From NCBI GenBank assembly GCA_038330085.1, contig JBBQNP010000001.1, positions 43,078 to 107,077 of the forward strand: a stretch of 64,000 nt of DNA, read 5' to 3'. The position numbers and the translations under genes were made by a program. Shown here in pieces: positions 50,525 through 59,029 of this stretch. This stretch comes from JAEUIA01 sp038330085. Lineage in GTDB: Bacteria; Planctomycetota; UBA1135; GCA-002686595. The first letter of the stretch is position 1. Each line of letters opens with the position of its first letter. Below the pieces are notes generated by a model. That model worked only from the letters and a program-made list of their open reading frames with translations. It searched no databases and was not told the origin of the DNA.

Positions 50525-50615
50525 GTTCGCAAAACCCACTCCGCCGAACATGTACGGCCCCACGATCACGCAGCCTGACATGGACCGGATCGGGCTAACG
50601 GCACCGGGAACCCGC

Positions 50616-51137
50616 TCACTTCTTCGGTACGGCGGCTTCGGCGTTCTGCTTCGCCGTCGTCTTGAACTCCGGGCTGAGGAACGCCCTTACTTGCGCGAGC
50701 ACGAGCTGCGCGCGCGTGTCGTTGTCCGGCGCGGGCGTCCAGTCGGCGTAGGAGAGATCGAGCGGGTGCATGATGTCCTCGTTCGTCTGGCGCTCGACCC
50801 GCACGCGCATCTGATAACGCTTTCCGCCGAGCGAGGTGTACTCGACGAAGCAGCGCTCGCGGTAACCCTCACTCTTGAACGGAGCGAGCGACGTGTTCCA
50901 GCCCGAGACGCCGCCCAGCTTGCCCGCGACGATGCCGGTGCCGATCGGGAAGCCGACCTTCGTCAGGCTGTGGATCGTCACCTGCCCGAGGATGATCTCG
51001 TTCGGCGGCTCGACGGTGGCTTCGACCCACTTCGGCGGTTGCGAGGAAGTGAAGAGGCACGACGTCGTGAGCATTCCAACGACACCGACGAGGCACACGA
51101 GCAGGCACAGCACGCTTCTTCGAGTCCCGGTCCGCAT
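50616..51137 (-). CDS. Lipoprotein of unknown function
   Basis: The N-terminus (MRTGTRRSVLCLLVCLVGVV ... LTTSC) is a lipoprotein signal with the lipidated Cys near residue 27. The mature part, about 145 residues, contains IILGQVTIHSLTKVGFPIG and RERCFVEYTSLGGKRYQMRV, with no motif I recognise. The ATG at 51137 overlaps the der stop by one base (a GTG at 51140 gives a 4-base overlap), so it is translated in coupling with der. An envelope location is inferred. Confidence 0.75.
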   Translation of the reverse strand: MRTGTRRSVLCLLVCLVGVVGMLTTSCLFTSSQPPKWVEATVEPPNEIILGQVTIHSLTKVGFPIGTGIVAGKLGGVSGWNTSLAPFKSEGYRERCFVEYTSLGGKRYQMRVRVERQTNEDIMHPLDLSYADWTPAPDNDTRAQLVLAQVRAFLSPEFKTTAKQNAEAAVPKK

Positions 51138-52507
51138 CACGTCGGCTCCTCGTTGGGCCCGCTGTCCCGGTCGCGCAACACGATGCGCACGGGGATCTCC
51201 TTGAACGGCAGCTCTTCGCGCAGCCGGTTCTGGAGGTAGCGGATGTAGTCCTTGTTGAAGTGCTTCTTGTCGTTGACGAACAGCACGAACGTCGGCGGCG
51301 ACGTCTCGACCTGCGTGGCGTAGCGCACGCGCACCGCGTGCCCGCTGCTGCTCGGGCTGCGCGACTCGAGGGCGCGCATCAGCACGCGGTTGAGCTCGCC
51401 GGTCGACACCCTCTGCTGCGACTGATGGAACAGCTCCTGCGCGAGCTTCAGCGTCGACTCGACGCCGGCGCCCTGCTTCGCCGAGAGGAAGCTGATCGGC
51501 GCGAAATCGAGCTGCGGCAGGTTGTCGTCGATGTACGCGCGGAAATCATCGGGCGTCAGGTCCGTGACGAGGTCCCACTTGTTCGCGCCGAGGATCACCG
51601 GCTTGTAGTGGTCGATCACGAATCGAGCGAGCTGCTTGTCGATGCCCGACAGCTTGTGCGTCACGTCGAACAAGAGCACGACCACGTCCGCGCGTCGGAT
51701 CGCCTTGTGCGAGCGCGCGTCCGAGTAGAAATCGATCGCGTCGGCGTGGCTCTTCTTCTTGCGGATGCCGGCGGTGTCGATCGCGACGAACGTCTCGTCC
51801 CCGCGCTCGAACACGACGTCGACCGAATCGCGCGTAGTGCCGGGAATCTCGGACACGATCATGCGCTCTTCGCGTGCCAGCGCGTTGATCAAGGTCGACT
51901 TGCCCGCGTTGCGCTGGCCGACGACGGCGAGCTTCATCACCGGGGAGGGCTGCGGCGCGTCATCGTCGTCGGGTGCTTCGGGCACGAGCTCGAGGATGCG
52001 CTCGTACAACGGATCGAGGCCTTCGCCGTTCTGCGCGCTCGTGGCGAACGGACCGTCCTTCACGCCGAGCCTGTGGAATTCGGCGACGTCCCACTGGAAA
52101 CGCGTGCCCTCGGCCTTGTTCGCGACGAGCACGACCGGGATCGAAAGCCCGCGCAGCCTGCGCCCGACCTCCTGGTCGAGCGGCGTGATCCCCTCGCGCG
52201 CGTCGACGACCCACAGGATCAAGCGCGCGGTGTCGATGGCGATCTTGATCTGCTCCTCGACCATGGGGCCGAGGTCGTCGCGGTCGACGATGCCGATGCC
52301 GCCCGTGTCGACGACTTCGAACCAGCGCGAGCCTTCGCTCGTGTCGAGGCGCGCCGGGATCGCGACGCGGTCGCGCGTGACGCCCGCCGTGGGCTCGACG
52401 ATCGAGACGCGCGAGCCGCACATGCGGTTGGCGAGCGTCGACTTGCCCACGTTCGGTCGCCCGACGATGGCGATGCGCGGGAGCGACTTGGTGGCGGACG
52501 GTTTCAT
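51137..52507 (-). CDS. der: Ribosome assembly GTPase Der (EngA)
   Basis: Der has two GTPase domains in tandem and a KH-like C-terminal domain and is needed for 50S subunit maturation. Domain 1 has GRPNVGKS, DTGG and NKAE; domain 2 has GQRNAGKS, DTAG and NKWD. The C-terminal LFVNDKKHFNKDYIRYLQNR and RIVLRDRD are typical. The NKAE in place of NKxD in domain 1 is a known variant. The ATG at 52507 was chosen because homology starts at RIAIVGRPNVG; the open frame extends to 52633. 456 residues. Confidence 0.96.
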   Translation of the reverse strand: MKPSATKSLPRIAIVGRPNVGKSTLANRMCGSRVSIVEPTAGVTRDRVAIPARLDTSEGSRWFEVVDTGGIGIVDRDDLGPMVEEQIKIAIDTARLILWVVDAREGITPLDQEVGRRLRGLSIPVVLVANKAEGTRFQWDVAEFHRLGVKDGPFATSAQNGEGLDPLYERILELVPEAPDDDDAPQPSPVMKLAVVGQRNAGKSTLINALAREERMIVSEIPGTTRDSVDVVFERGDETFVAIDTAGIRKKKSHADAIDFYSDARSHKAIRRADVVVLLFDVTHKLSGIDKQLARFVIDHYKPVILGANKWDLVTDLTPDDFRAYIDDNLPQLDFAPISFLSAKQGAGVESTLKLAQELFHQSQQRVSTGELNRVLMRALESRSPSSSGHAVRVRYATQVETSPPTFVLFVNDKKHFNKDYIRYLQNRLREELPFKEIPVRIVLRDRDSGPNEEPT

Positions 52508-52638
52508 GGCAGGGCCGGGGTTCTCGGTGAAGCCCGGGGTCGTGGCGCACCGCAGTCGCACCGCGGCGGGCCGCTCGGGTCGCGGTTCGGGCCGAACAGG
52601 ATACACGGAGCGGGGCCCGACGGCGCCTTGCAACCCTC

Positions 52639-54234
52639 TCAGACCCCTGTGGTGCGCACCTCGAGGCGCTGCACGATCACGTGCGCAGGTGCGCCGAAGA
52701 ACCCCAGCCGGACCTGACGTCGGCCCGGCGGTCCGGGCAGTGGAACGTCGTGCACGTGCGTGCCCGCAGAGAAGCGCACTTGCGTGGCCTCGCGCCTCAA
52801 CCAGGGTCCGTCTTCACCTTCACGGCGCCAGGCCACGAGCGTGCCGGGCGTGGCGCTTTGGATCTCGATGTGCAACCACGCCCGATCCGTCGCTGCCACG
52901 TCGAAAGCCGGCAGGATCCAGCCGTCCTTGGCGGTGTCCGCGGAAAACGCGATCCCCTCGCTCGTGCGCTCGACCCGCGCGTTGCCGGTCGCCATCAAGG
53001 CTTCGCTGCCCGCCGGATCGACGGACAGCGCCAGCACGTCTGCGCGAGTGAGCTGGCTCTCGGCCTCCATCTGCTGCTTCCCGCCGATCGAGTACAGGGG
53101 CGACACGGTGAACATGCGCTCCACGCGCAGCTCCACCACCACGTCCGGCCTCTCCTTCTCGACGAGCACGGGATCGAAGCCCGATTGCACGAAATCCACT
53201 TCCGGAAAAGTGCTCGCGAACAGCGTGTAGAACGCGGGCCCGAACGAATCGCTGATCACGAGCACCCGCGGTCCGTTCACCGTCGGGTTGCGCGCGTGCC
53301 AGTGTCCGCGGTCGGGATCGGACTCGACCTCCTGCCACCTCTGCGGCCCCTCGATGAGGCACATGTGCACCGCGCCCTTGAACGCATCGGGCTGGTACAG
53401 GCGCGGGCCCCAGGAGTCGAAGGCCTCGTCCGGATCGACCTGCCAGCCGACCTCCATGTCGGTCAGCGCGTGCAGCGTGGGGAAGTCGTTCGACAAGGCG
53501 CGCATCACGGCCTGATAGGCGACCCATCCTCCGCGCCCGTTCCAGTGCGTGCCGTTCTCGAAGTAGAGGTAGTTCCCAGGCGTGTCTTCCTTTCGCGCCG
53601 CGCTCAACACCGGACGCAAGTCGAGGAACGCAGAGCGCAACGAGTCCGGGAGCGACGCGACGATCTGGTCGAATCGCGACGGGCCGAGGCGCCGATATCG
53701 GTCGGGCACGTGGTCTTGGTAGACCGTCTCCTTGTTGGGCACGGCGACGTAGAGGTACTTCGCGCCGTGACGCCTGCAGTAGCTGTTGCAGAGCGCGAGG
53801 TAGGTGGTCCACGCGTCCACCTGCGGCTTCGAAAGGGGCTCCACGCCCCGCAAGACCTCGAAGGTCCGTTCGCCGGCGTAGTCGAGCCAACCCGAGCGAT
53901 CGTAGACGACGGTCGGCGTCGGCGGCACGCGCCACAGACCCATCTTGACGACGCTGTTCCAGCGCAGGAAGACGTCGCGCAGGCCGAACGTGTCGGCGTG
54001 ATGAGCTTCGAAGGCGACGGGAAAGGTCTCGATCTGGGCGAGCGTTTGCGGAGGCTCGGGCGACGGACGCGCGTCCCGATTCTCGTTGAGCGGCTCGCGG
54101 GCATGGACGGGTCGCATGCGCTCGTCGACGAGAGGCGCCAGCAAAGCGCCCGCGAACAGCAGCACCGTGGCCGCGTCGACGATTCGCTGTGCCTTGGGGT
54201 TGGGATGGAGCGGCACGAGAAGGGTTCTGCCCAT
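52639..54234 (-). CDS. AlgJ/AlgX-like SGNH-type protein of a polysaccharide O-acetylation system (copy 1)
   Basis: An N-terminal anchor (AQRIVDAATVLLFAGALLAP) is followed by a periplasmic domain with the AlgJ/AlgX pattern. It has AHHADTFGLRDVFLRWNS, GWLDYAG, VPNKETVYQDHVP, GTHWNGRGGW and LVISDSFG with the probable catalytic Ser. In the D-x-H-W motif the Asp is Gly (GTHW). The last 150 residues form a beta-rich C-terminal domain. 531 residues. It lies divergent from the MFS/MBOAT/AlgJ operon at 54519, and the product at 57437 is a clear paralogue. Likely role: acetyl transfer to an exported glycan with the MBOAT protein. Confidence 0.78.
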   Translation of the reverse strand: MGRTLLVPLHPNPKAQRIVDAATVLLFAGALLAPLVDERMRPVHAREPLNENRDARPSPEPPQTLAQIETFPVAFEAHHADTFGLRDVFLRWNSVVKMGLWRVPPTPTVVYDRSGWLDYAGERTFEVLRGVEPLSKPQVDAWTTYLALCNSYCRRHGAKYLYVAVPNKETVYQDHVPDRYRRLGPSRFDQIVASLPDSLRSAFLDLRPVLSAARKEDTPGNYLYFENGTHWNGRGGWVAYQAVMRALSNDFPTLHALTDMEVGWQVDPDEAFDSWGPRLYQPDAFKGAVHMCLIEGPQRWQEVESDPDRGHWHARNPTVNGPRVLVISDSFGPAFYTLFASTFPEVDFVQSGFDPVLVEKERPDVVVELRVERMFTVSPLYSIGGKQQMEAESQLTRADVLALSVDPAGSEALMATGNARVERTSEGIAFSADTAKDGWILPAFDVAATDRAWLHIEIQSATPGTLVAWRREGEDGPWLRREATQVRFSAGTHVHDVPLPGPPGRRQVRLGFFGAPAHVIVQRLEVRTTGV

Positions 54235-54262
54235 GCATTCTAAGGGGGTGATTCGCCGGTCG

Positions 54263-54297
54263 GGTGAATCGAAAGTTCATTGGTGAATCGAAAGTTC
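54263..54297. promoter_or_regulatory. Direct repeat in the divergent promoter region
   Basis: GGTGAATCGAAAGTTC occurs twice without mismatch (54263-54278 and 54282-54297), a 19-base period close to two helical turns. It lies 29 bases upstream of the minus-strand AlgJ/X-like start and about 220 bases upstream of the MFS gene, a natural place for an operator. The base composition is AT-richer than the surroundings. Confidence 0.45.
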
Positions 54298-54518
54298 CTT
54301 GCAGAATTCGATCCGTGTGCGGCTGCCCGGCACGGCGGCGCGACGAACTACCGACTCGCCCCACGCTTGCCGATCGCGAACCGGGTTTGGATCGCCTGAG
54401 CCGTGGGGCACGCGCTGCGAGCATCGACTCCAGCGGGTTGCGCTTGTCCCGTCCGCGACGGTCCGCCAGCATGCGCGCGATGGGCGAGAGATGAGCGTGC
54501 GCCGATGAGCGCGGGCCG

Positions 54519-55826
54519 ATGAGCGACATGCCCCGCGGTTTGCGCAAGAGCGCGTGGACGTTCGTGCCCACGCTGTACGTGCTCCAGGCGATCCCCTACT
54601 TCGTCGTCGAGGTCGCCGCGAACGTCTTCCTCGCGGCGATGGGCGTCGCGCCGGGGATCGTCGGGCGGCTCACGAGCGACCTGAAGTTGCCGTGGATGTT
54701 CAAGCCGTTGTGGAGCCCGCTCGTCGACTTGTTCGGGACGAAGCGCGGGTGGTTGCTCGCATCCGCGGCGGCGACCTGCGTGGGAATCGTCGGTCTGGCG
54801 TGGGCGGTGACCAGCGGAGACCTGATCGCGGGCGTGCGCATCGCGGGGTTCGCCGTAGCCTTCGCTTCGGCCACGAACGACATCGCTACCGACGGCTACT
54901 ACATCCACGCGCTCGACAAAACCCAGCAGGAACTCTTCGTCGGCGTGCGCAGCGCAGCGTTCCGGCTCGGGCGCATCGCGGTGTTCGGCGGAGCCGTCTT
55001 CTTCGCGGGCTGGCTCTCGAAGCACACGTCGACGACGACGGGCCGCGCCTGGGCGATCGCGTTCCTGATCTGCGCGGCGGTGTACGCGGTGTTCACGCTG
55101 TGGCACCTCGTGTGGTTGCCGCATGCGGCGAGCGACGGTCCCGCGCGCGGAAACGCCGGCGGATGGAGCGCGCTGTGCGAATCGGCGCGCACGTACTTCG
55201 GGAAGCCCCGCGTCGCGAGCGCCATCGTCTTCGTCCTCCTCTACCGCTCGGCCGAATCGATGCTCGGCCCGATGATCTCCCCCTTCCTGCAGGGAGCGCG
55301 CGCGGACGGCGGCTTGGGACTCTCCGTCGAGCAGTTCGGCATCGTCTACGGCACGGTCGGCGTGAGCGCGCTGGTCGTCGGCGGCATCGCCGGCGGATTC
55401 CTGATCGCGCGCTTCGGCTTGCAACGTTGCTTGTGGCCGATGGCGCTCGCCATGCACGTGCCGAACCTCCTCTACGTCTGGGCGGCGAGCACGCACCCGG
55501 GACTTCCGGGCATCTTCCTCGTCGTCGGAGTCGAGCAGCTCGGATACGGCCTGGGCTTCACCGCGTACATGACCGCGCTGCTGACGCTCTCGCGCGGGAC
55601 GCGTCATTCGACGACGCACTACGCCATGTCGACGGGCCTGATGACGCTCTCCGTCTGGATCTTCGGGCGCTACAGCGGCGACTTGGTCGAGCGCTTCGGC
55701 TACGAGCGGTTCTTCTGGATCGTGTCGGGCACCGGCATCCTCGGTCTGGCCAGCCTCCCCTTCGTTCCGCGCGAGAACGCGCCCTCCGACGCAACGCCCA
55801 CTTCAGCGAACGCTTCCGGGCGATAG
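54519..55826 (+). CDS. AmpG-like MFS transporter
   Basis: The product has about twelve membrane segments in 435 residues. DLKLPWMFKPLWSPLVDLFG between helices 2 and 3 and ASATNDIATDGYYIHALDKT match the AmpG/acetyl-CoA transporter-like branch of the major facilitator superfamily. AmpG imports muropeptides, and the related SLC33/AT-1 branch moves acetyl-CoA. Here the next gene is an MBOAT acetyltransferase, so a role in feeding an acetyl donor is possible, but muropeptide transport cannot be excluded. The ATG at 54519 is used; another ATG at 54528 is possible. Confidence 0.8.
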   Translation: MSDMPRGLRKSAWTFVPTLYVLQAIPYFVVEVAANVFLAAMGVAPGIVGRLTSDLKLPWMFKPLWSPLVDLFGTKRGWLLASAAATCVGIVGLAWAVTSGDLIAGVRIAGFAVAFASATNDIATDGYYIHALDKTQQELFVGVRSAAFRLGRIAVFGGAVFFAGWLSKHTSTTTGRAWAIAFLICAAVYAVFTLWHLVWLPHAASDGPARGNAGGWSALCESARTYFGKPRVASAIVFVLLYRSAESMLGPMISPFLQGARADGGLGLSVEQFGIVYGTVGVSALVVGGIAGGFLIARFGLQRCLWPMALAMHVPNLLYVWAASTHPGLPGIFLVVGVEQLGYGLGFTAYMTALLTLSRGTRHSTTHYAMSTGLMTLSVWIFGRYSGDLVERFGYERFFWIVSGTGILGLASLPFVPRENAPSDATPTSANASGR

Positions 55827-55851
55827 ACTTCGGCACCCCAAGTCCCCCCCG

Positions 55852-57423
55852 ATGCTGTTCAGCTCCGCGATCTTCGTCTTCCTGTTCCTCCCGCTGCTGC
55901 TGGCGCTGTACTTCGTCGTGCACGCGCGCTTGCGCAACACGCTGCTGCTCGTCGCGAGCATGCTGTTCTACGCCTGGGGCGAACCGGTCATGTCGGTCGT
56001 GATGGTCGCTTCGATCACGGCCAACTACGTGTTCGGGCTGTGGGTCGACGCGGCGCGCGCGCGCGGACGAGGCAAGGGCGTGATCGCGGTCGCCACGGTC
56101 TTCAACCTCGGGTTGCTCGTCGTGTTCAAGTACGCGGACTGGATCTGGGACACGCTCGGCACCGTGCTCGTCGCGGTCGGCGTCCTGCACGCGCCGCCCG
56201 CGCGCATCGGCAGCTTCCTCGGCCCCGACTCTGCGCTGCGCGTCGTGTTGCTGAACCCCGACGCGACCATCCGCCTCCCGATCGGCATCTCGTTCTTCAC
56301 GTTCCAGGCCTTTTCGTACGTGATCGACGTGTACCGACGCGAAGGAGCGGTCAACAAGAACCCGCTCGACATCGCGTTGTACGTGTCGCTCTTCCCGCAG
56401 CTCATCGCCGGCCCGATCGTGCGCTACCGCGACGTCGCCGAGCAGATCGTGCAGCGCGTCGTGACGCTCGAAGGGTTCGCCGAGGGCGTGCGCCGCTTCG
56501 TGATCGGCCTGGGCAAGAAGATGCTGATCGCGAACCTCTGCGCCGAAGCCTGCGACAAGGTGTTCGGCGCAGCGGGCGTCCCCGGGATCCCGGCCGCGGA
56601 GCTCACGCCTGCCGTCGCTTGGCTCGGCATCGTCGCGTACACGCTGCAGATCTACTTCGATTTCTCGGGCTACTCGGACATGGCCATCGGCCTCGGCCGC
56701 ATGTTCGGGTTCACGTTCCTCGAGAACTTCAACTACCCCTACATCTCGCGCTCGATCACCGAGTTCTGGCGGCGCTGGCACATCTCGCTCTCGACGTGGT
56801 TCCGCGACTACCTCTACATCCCGCTCGGCGGCAACCGCGGGTCGAAGGCCAGTACCTATCGCAACCTCGTGCTCGTGTTCTTCCTGTGCGGGCTGTGGCA
56901 CGGAGCGAACTTCACGTTCGTGGTGTGGGGCCTCTACCACGGCGCGTTCCTCGTGATCGAGCGCGCAGGGTTGGGCAAGTGGCTCGACAAACGCCCGGCG
57001 ATCCTGCGTCACGCGTACACGCTGCTCGTCGTCGTCGTCGGCTGGGTGTTCTTCCGCGCGACGACGATGGCGTATGCGCTGTCGTACCTCGCCGCGATGT
57101 TCGGCCTCGTGAACGGGTCGCAGACGATCCACTTCGAGTACCCGCCGCTGCAGGACGAGTGGATCGCGGCGAGCCTCGTGCATCCCGTCGCGCTCTACGC
57201 CACGTCGTTGACGTGGACGGCGATCGCGGCCGGCATCATCGGATCCATCCCGTGGTTGCCGAGCGTGCGCCGCTTCACCGCGCGCCTGGCGGAACGCGGT
57301 CGGACCGGCACCTGGCTTTCGCTCGAGATCGCCGGCATGGCGGGGCTCGCGCTCGTGTTCGTGTGCGTCGCGATGGAGCTCGCGGGCGGCGCCTACAATC
57401 CGTTCATCTACTTCCGCTTCTGA
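55852..57423 (+). CDS. MBOAT-family O-acyltransferase (AlgI-like)
   Basis: AlgI-type MBOAT proteins pass acetyl groups across the membrane to periplasmic acetyltransferases. The 523-residue product has about ten membrane helices. Family motifs include LPIGISFFTFQAFSYVIDVY, FDFSGYSDMAIGLGRMFGF, FWRRWHISLSTWFRDYLYIP, and LCGLWHGANFTFVVWGLYHG with His350 and His363, the catalytic candidates. It starts 25 bases after the MFS gene and is followed after 13 bases by an AlgJ/X-like gene, the standard partnership for glycan O-acetylation. Confidence 0.93.
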   Translation: MLFSSAIFVFLFLPLLLALYFVVHARLRNTLLLVASMLFYAWGEPVMSVVMVASITANYVFGLWVDAARARGRGKGVIAVATVFNLGLLVVFKYADWIWDTLGTVLVAVGVLHAPPARIGSFLGPDSALRVVLLNPDATIRLPIGISFFTFQAFSYVIDVYRREGAVNKNPLDIALYVSLFPQLIAGPIVRYRDVAEQIVQRVVTLEGFAEGVRRFVIGLGKKMLIANLCAEACDKVFGAAGVPGIPAAELTPAVAWLGIVAYTLQIYFDFSGYSDMAIGLGRMFGFTFLENFNYPYISRSITEFWRRWHISLSTWFRDYLYIPLGGNRGSKASTYRNLVLVFFLCGLWHGANFTFVVWGLYHGAFLVIERAGLGKWLDKRPAILRHAYTLLVVVVGWVFFRATTMAYALSYLAAMFGLVNGSQTIHFEYPPLQDEWIAASLVHPVALYATSLTWTAIAAGIIGSIPWLPSVRRFTARLAERGRTGTWLSLEIAGMAGLALVFVCVAMELAGGAYNPFIYFRF

Positions 57424-57436
57424 GGCGGAGGTCGAC

Positions 57437-59029
57437 GTGGACGCGATCGGCCCGAGGAAAGCGCGCACTGCCGTCGAGTGCGGCACGTTGGTGCTCTTCC
57501 TCGCGGCGTTGTACGCCCCGCTCGTCGACCAGTTCGTGCGTCCGGCATCGGTACGCGAGCCGTTGAACGAGAACCGCAAGGCCCGGCCGCGTCCGGCCTT
57601 TCCGACCACGGCGCGCCAGATGTCGGCGTTCCCGGAGGCCTACGAAGCACACCATGCGGACACGTTCGGTCTGCGCGACGTGCTGTTGCGCTGGAACAGC
57701 CGGGTGAAGCTGGGTGTGTTCGGCCAAGCTCCGACGCCGACGCTGGTGATCGACGACTCGGGCTGGGTCGACTATGCGGCCGAGCACACGCTGGACATCT
57801 GGCGCGGCGCGCTGCCGATGTCGGCCACCGCGCAAAAGGAGTGGAACGACTACTTCGAGCTGTGCCGTGACTTCTGCGCGCGCGGCGACGCGCAGTACTT
57901 CTTCCTCGCCGTGCCCAACAAGGAGACCATCTACCCCGATCACGTTCCGGCGCGGTTCACGCGCATCGGGCCTTCGCACTTCGACCAGCTCGTGGCGGGG
58001 TTGACACCGGAGCTTCGTCCGGTCTTCTTGGACACGCGCGCCGACCTGCGTGCGGCGCGCGCCGACGACACGCCGCCGTGGGACTACCTTTACTCCTTGT
58101 ACGGCACGCACTGGAACGGTCGCGGCACCTGGGTCACCTACCTCTCGCTCATGCGCGCGTTCGGATCGGTGCGCGACGACGTGCACGCTCTGTCCAGCGA
58201 TGAAGTCCGGTTGACCGTGGACGATTGGCCCACGCTCGACACCTGGGGACCGCGCATGTACCTGCCCGAGCAGTTCCTGCACAAGGTGGAGCGTCCCGAG
58301 ATCCTCGGTGCGCGGCGCTGGCAGGAGATCGAATCGGCATCCGCGCCCTTCACCCGCTGGTTCGCGCGCAACCCAGGCTCGAGCGGGCCGCGGGTCCTCG
58401 TGTTCCACGACTCGTTCGGTGCCTCGCTCGAGGACCTGTTCGCGAGCACGTTCTTCGAGGTGACGTTCGTGCAGTCCTGGTTCGATCCCGCTGTCGTGCT
58501 CTCTCGACATCCCGACATCGTCCTGGAGGAGCGCGTCGAGCGCGTGTTCGCCGGCCCGCCGGTGGTCACCCTGATCGGGCGAGAGATCATGCAGCAGGAG
58601 AAGCCGCCGCCGGAAGCCGGCGAGCTGGTGCTCACGATCGACGCGCAGTCGCCCGACAGCGCCCTCGCGACGACCGGGCCAGCACAGGTGGAGCGCACGC
58701 AGGACGGCCTCGCATTCCGCATGGAAAACAACCGGGCCGGCTGGTTCCTGCCCACCTTCACTTTGGCACCGCGACGTCGCGCGTGGTTGCACGTCGAGCT
58801 CGAGAGCCAACAACGCGGCATGCTGATCGCTTACCGCAAGTCGAACGACACGGGCGCATGGTCGAGACAAGACGCGGCCTATGTCCCCTTCGAAGCGGGG
58901 CGGACGCAACGCACCGTCGCTCTGCCGGGCCCCGCGGGGTTGCGCGAGCTGCGGTTGCAGGTCTCGAACGGGCCGACAGGCGTGATCGTGCGCCGCCTCG
59001 AGGTGCGCACGACCGAAGACGGACGATGA
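57437..59029 (+). CDS. AlgJ/AlgX-like SGNH-type protein of a polysaccharide O-acetylation system (copy 2)
   Basis: The GTG at 57437 is preceded by GGCGGAGG. An N-terminal anchor (VECGTLVLFLAALYAPLVDQ) precedes the AHHADTFGLRDVLLRWNS and VPNKETIYPDHVP motifs. GTHW comes at residues 223-226 (Asp replaced by Gly223, His225) and the probable nucleophile is Ser326 in FHDSFG. Over its full 530 residues, including the last 150-residue beta domain, it parallels copy 1 at 52639-54234, so these two arose by duplication. It lies just after the MBOAT gene and overlaps the next gene by 4 bases. Confidence 0.8.
   Translation: MDAIGPRKARTAVECGTLVLFLAALYAPLVDQFVRPASVREPLNENRKARPRPAFPTTARQMSAFPEAYEAHHADTFGLRDVLLRWNSRVKLGVFGQAPTPTLVIDDSGWVDYAAEHTLDIWRGALPMSATAQKEWNDYFELCRDFCARGDAQYFFLAVPNKETIYPDHVPARFTRIGPSHFDQLVAGLTPELRPVFLDTRADLRAARADDTPPWDYLYSLYGTHWNGRGTWVTYLSLMRAFGSVRDDVHALSSDEVRLTVDDWPTLDTWGPRMYLPEQFLHKVERPEILGARRWQEIESASAPFTRWFARNPGSSGPRVLVFHDSFGASLEDLFASTFFEVTFVQSWFDPAVVLSRHPDIVLEERVERVFAGPPVVTLIGREIMQQEKPPPEAGELVLTIDAQSPDSALATTGPAQVERTQDGLAFRMENNRAGWFLPTFTLAPRRRAWLHVELESQQRGMLIAYRKSNDTGAWSRQDAAYVPFEAGRTQRTVALPGPAGLRELRLQVSNGPTGVIVRRLEVRTTEDGR

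Noticed and set aside
48295..50598. Long plus-strand open frame (767 codons) opposite the glycosyltransferase genes
   Set aside because: Same reason: Arg-rich shadow of recognised minus-strand genes with no protein motif.
55558..57609. Long minus-strand open frame opposite the MBOAT gene
   Set aside because: Composition is Arg/Asp/Glu/His-rich low complexity and it shadows the clearly recognisable MBOAT and MFS genes.
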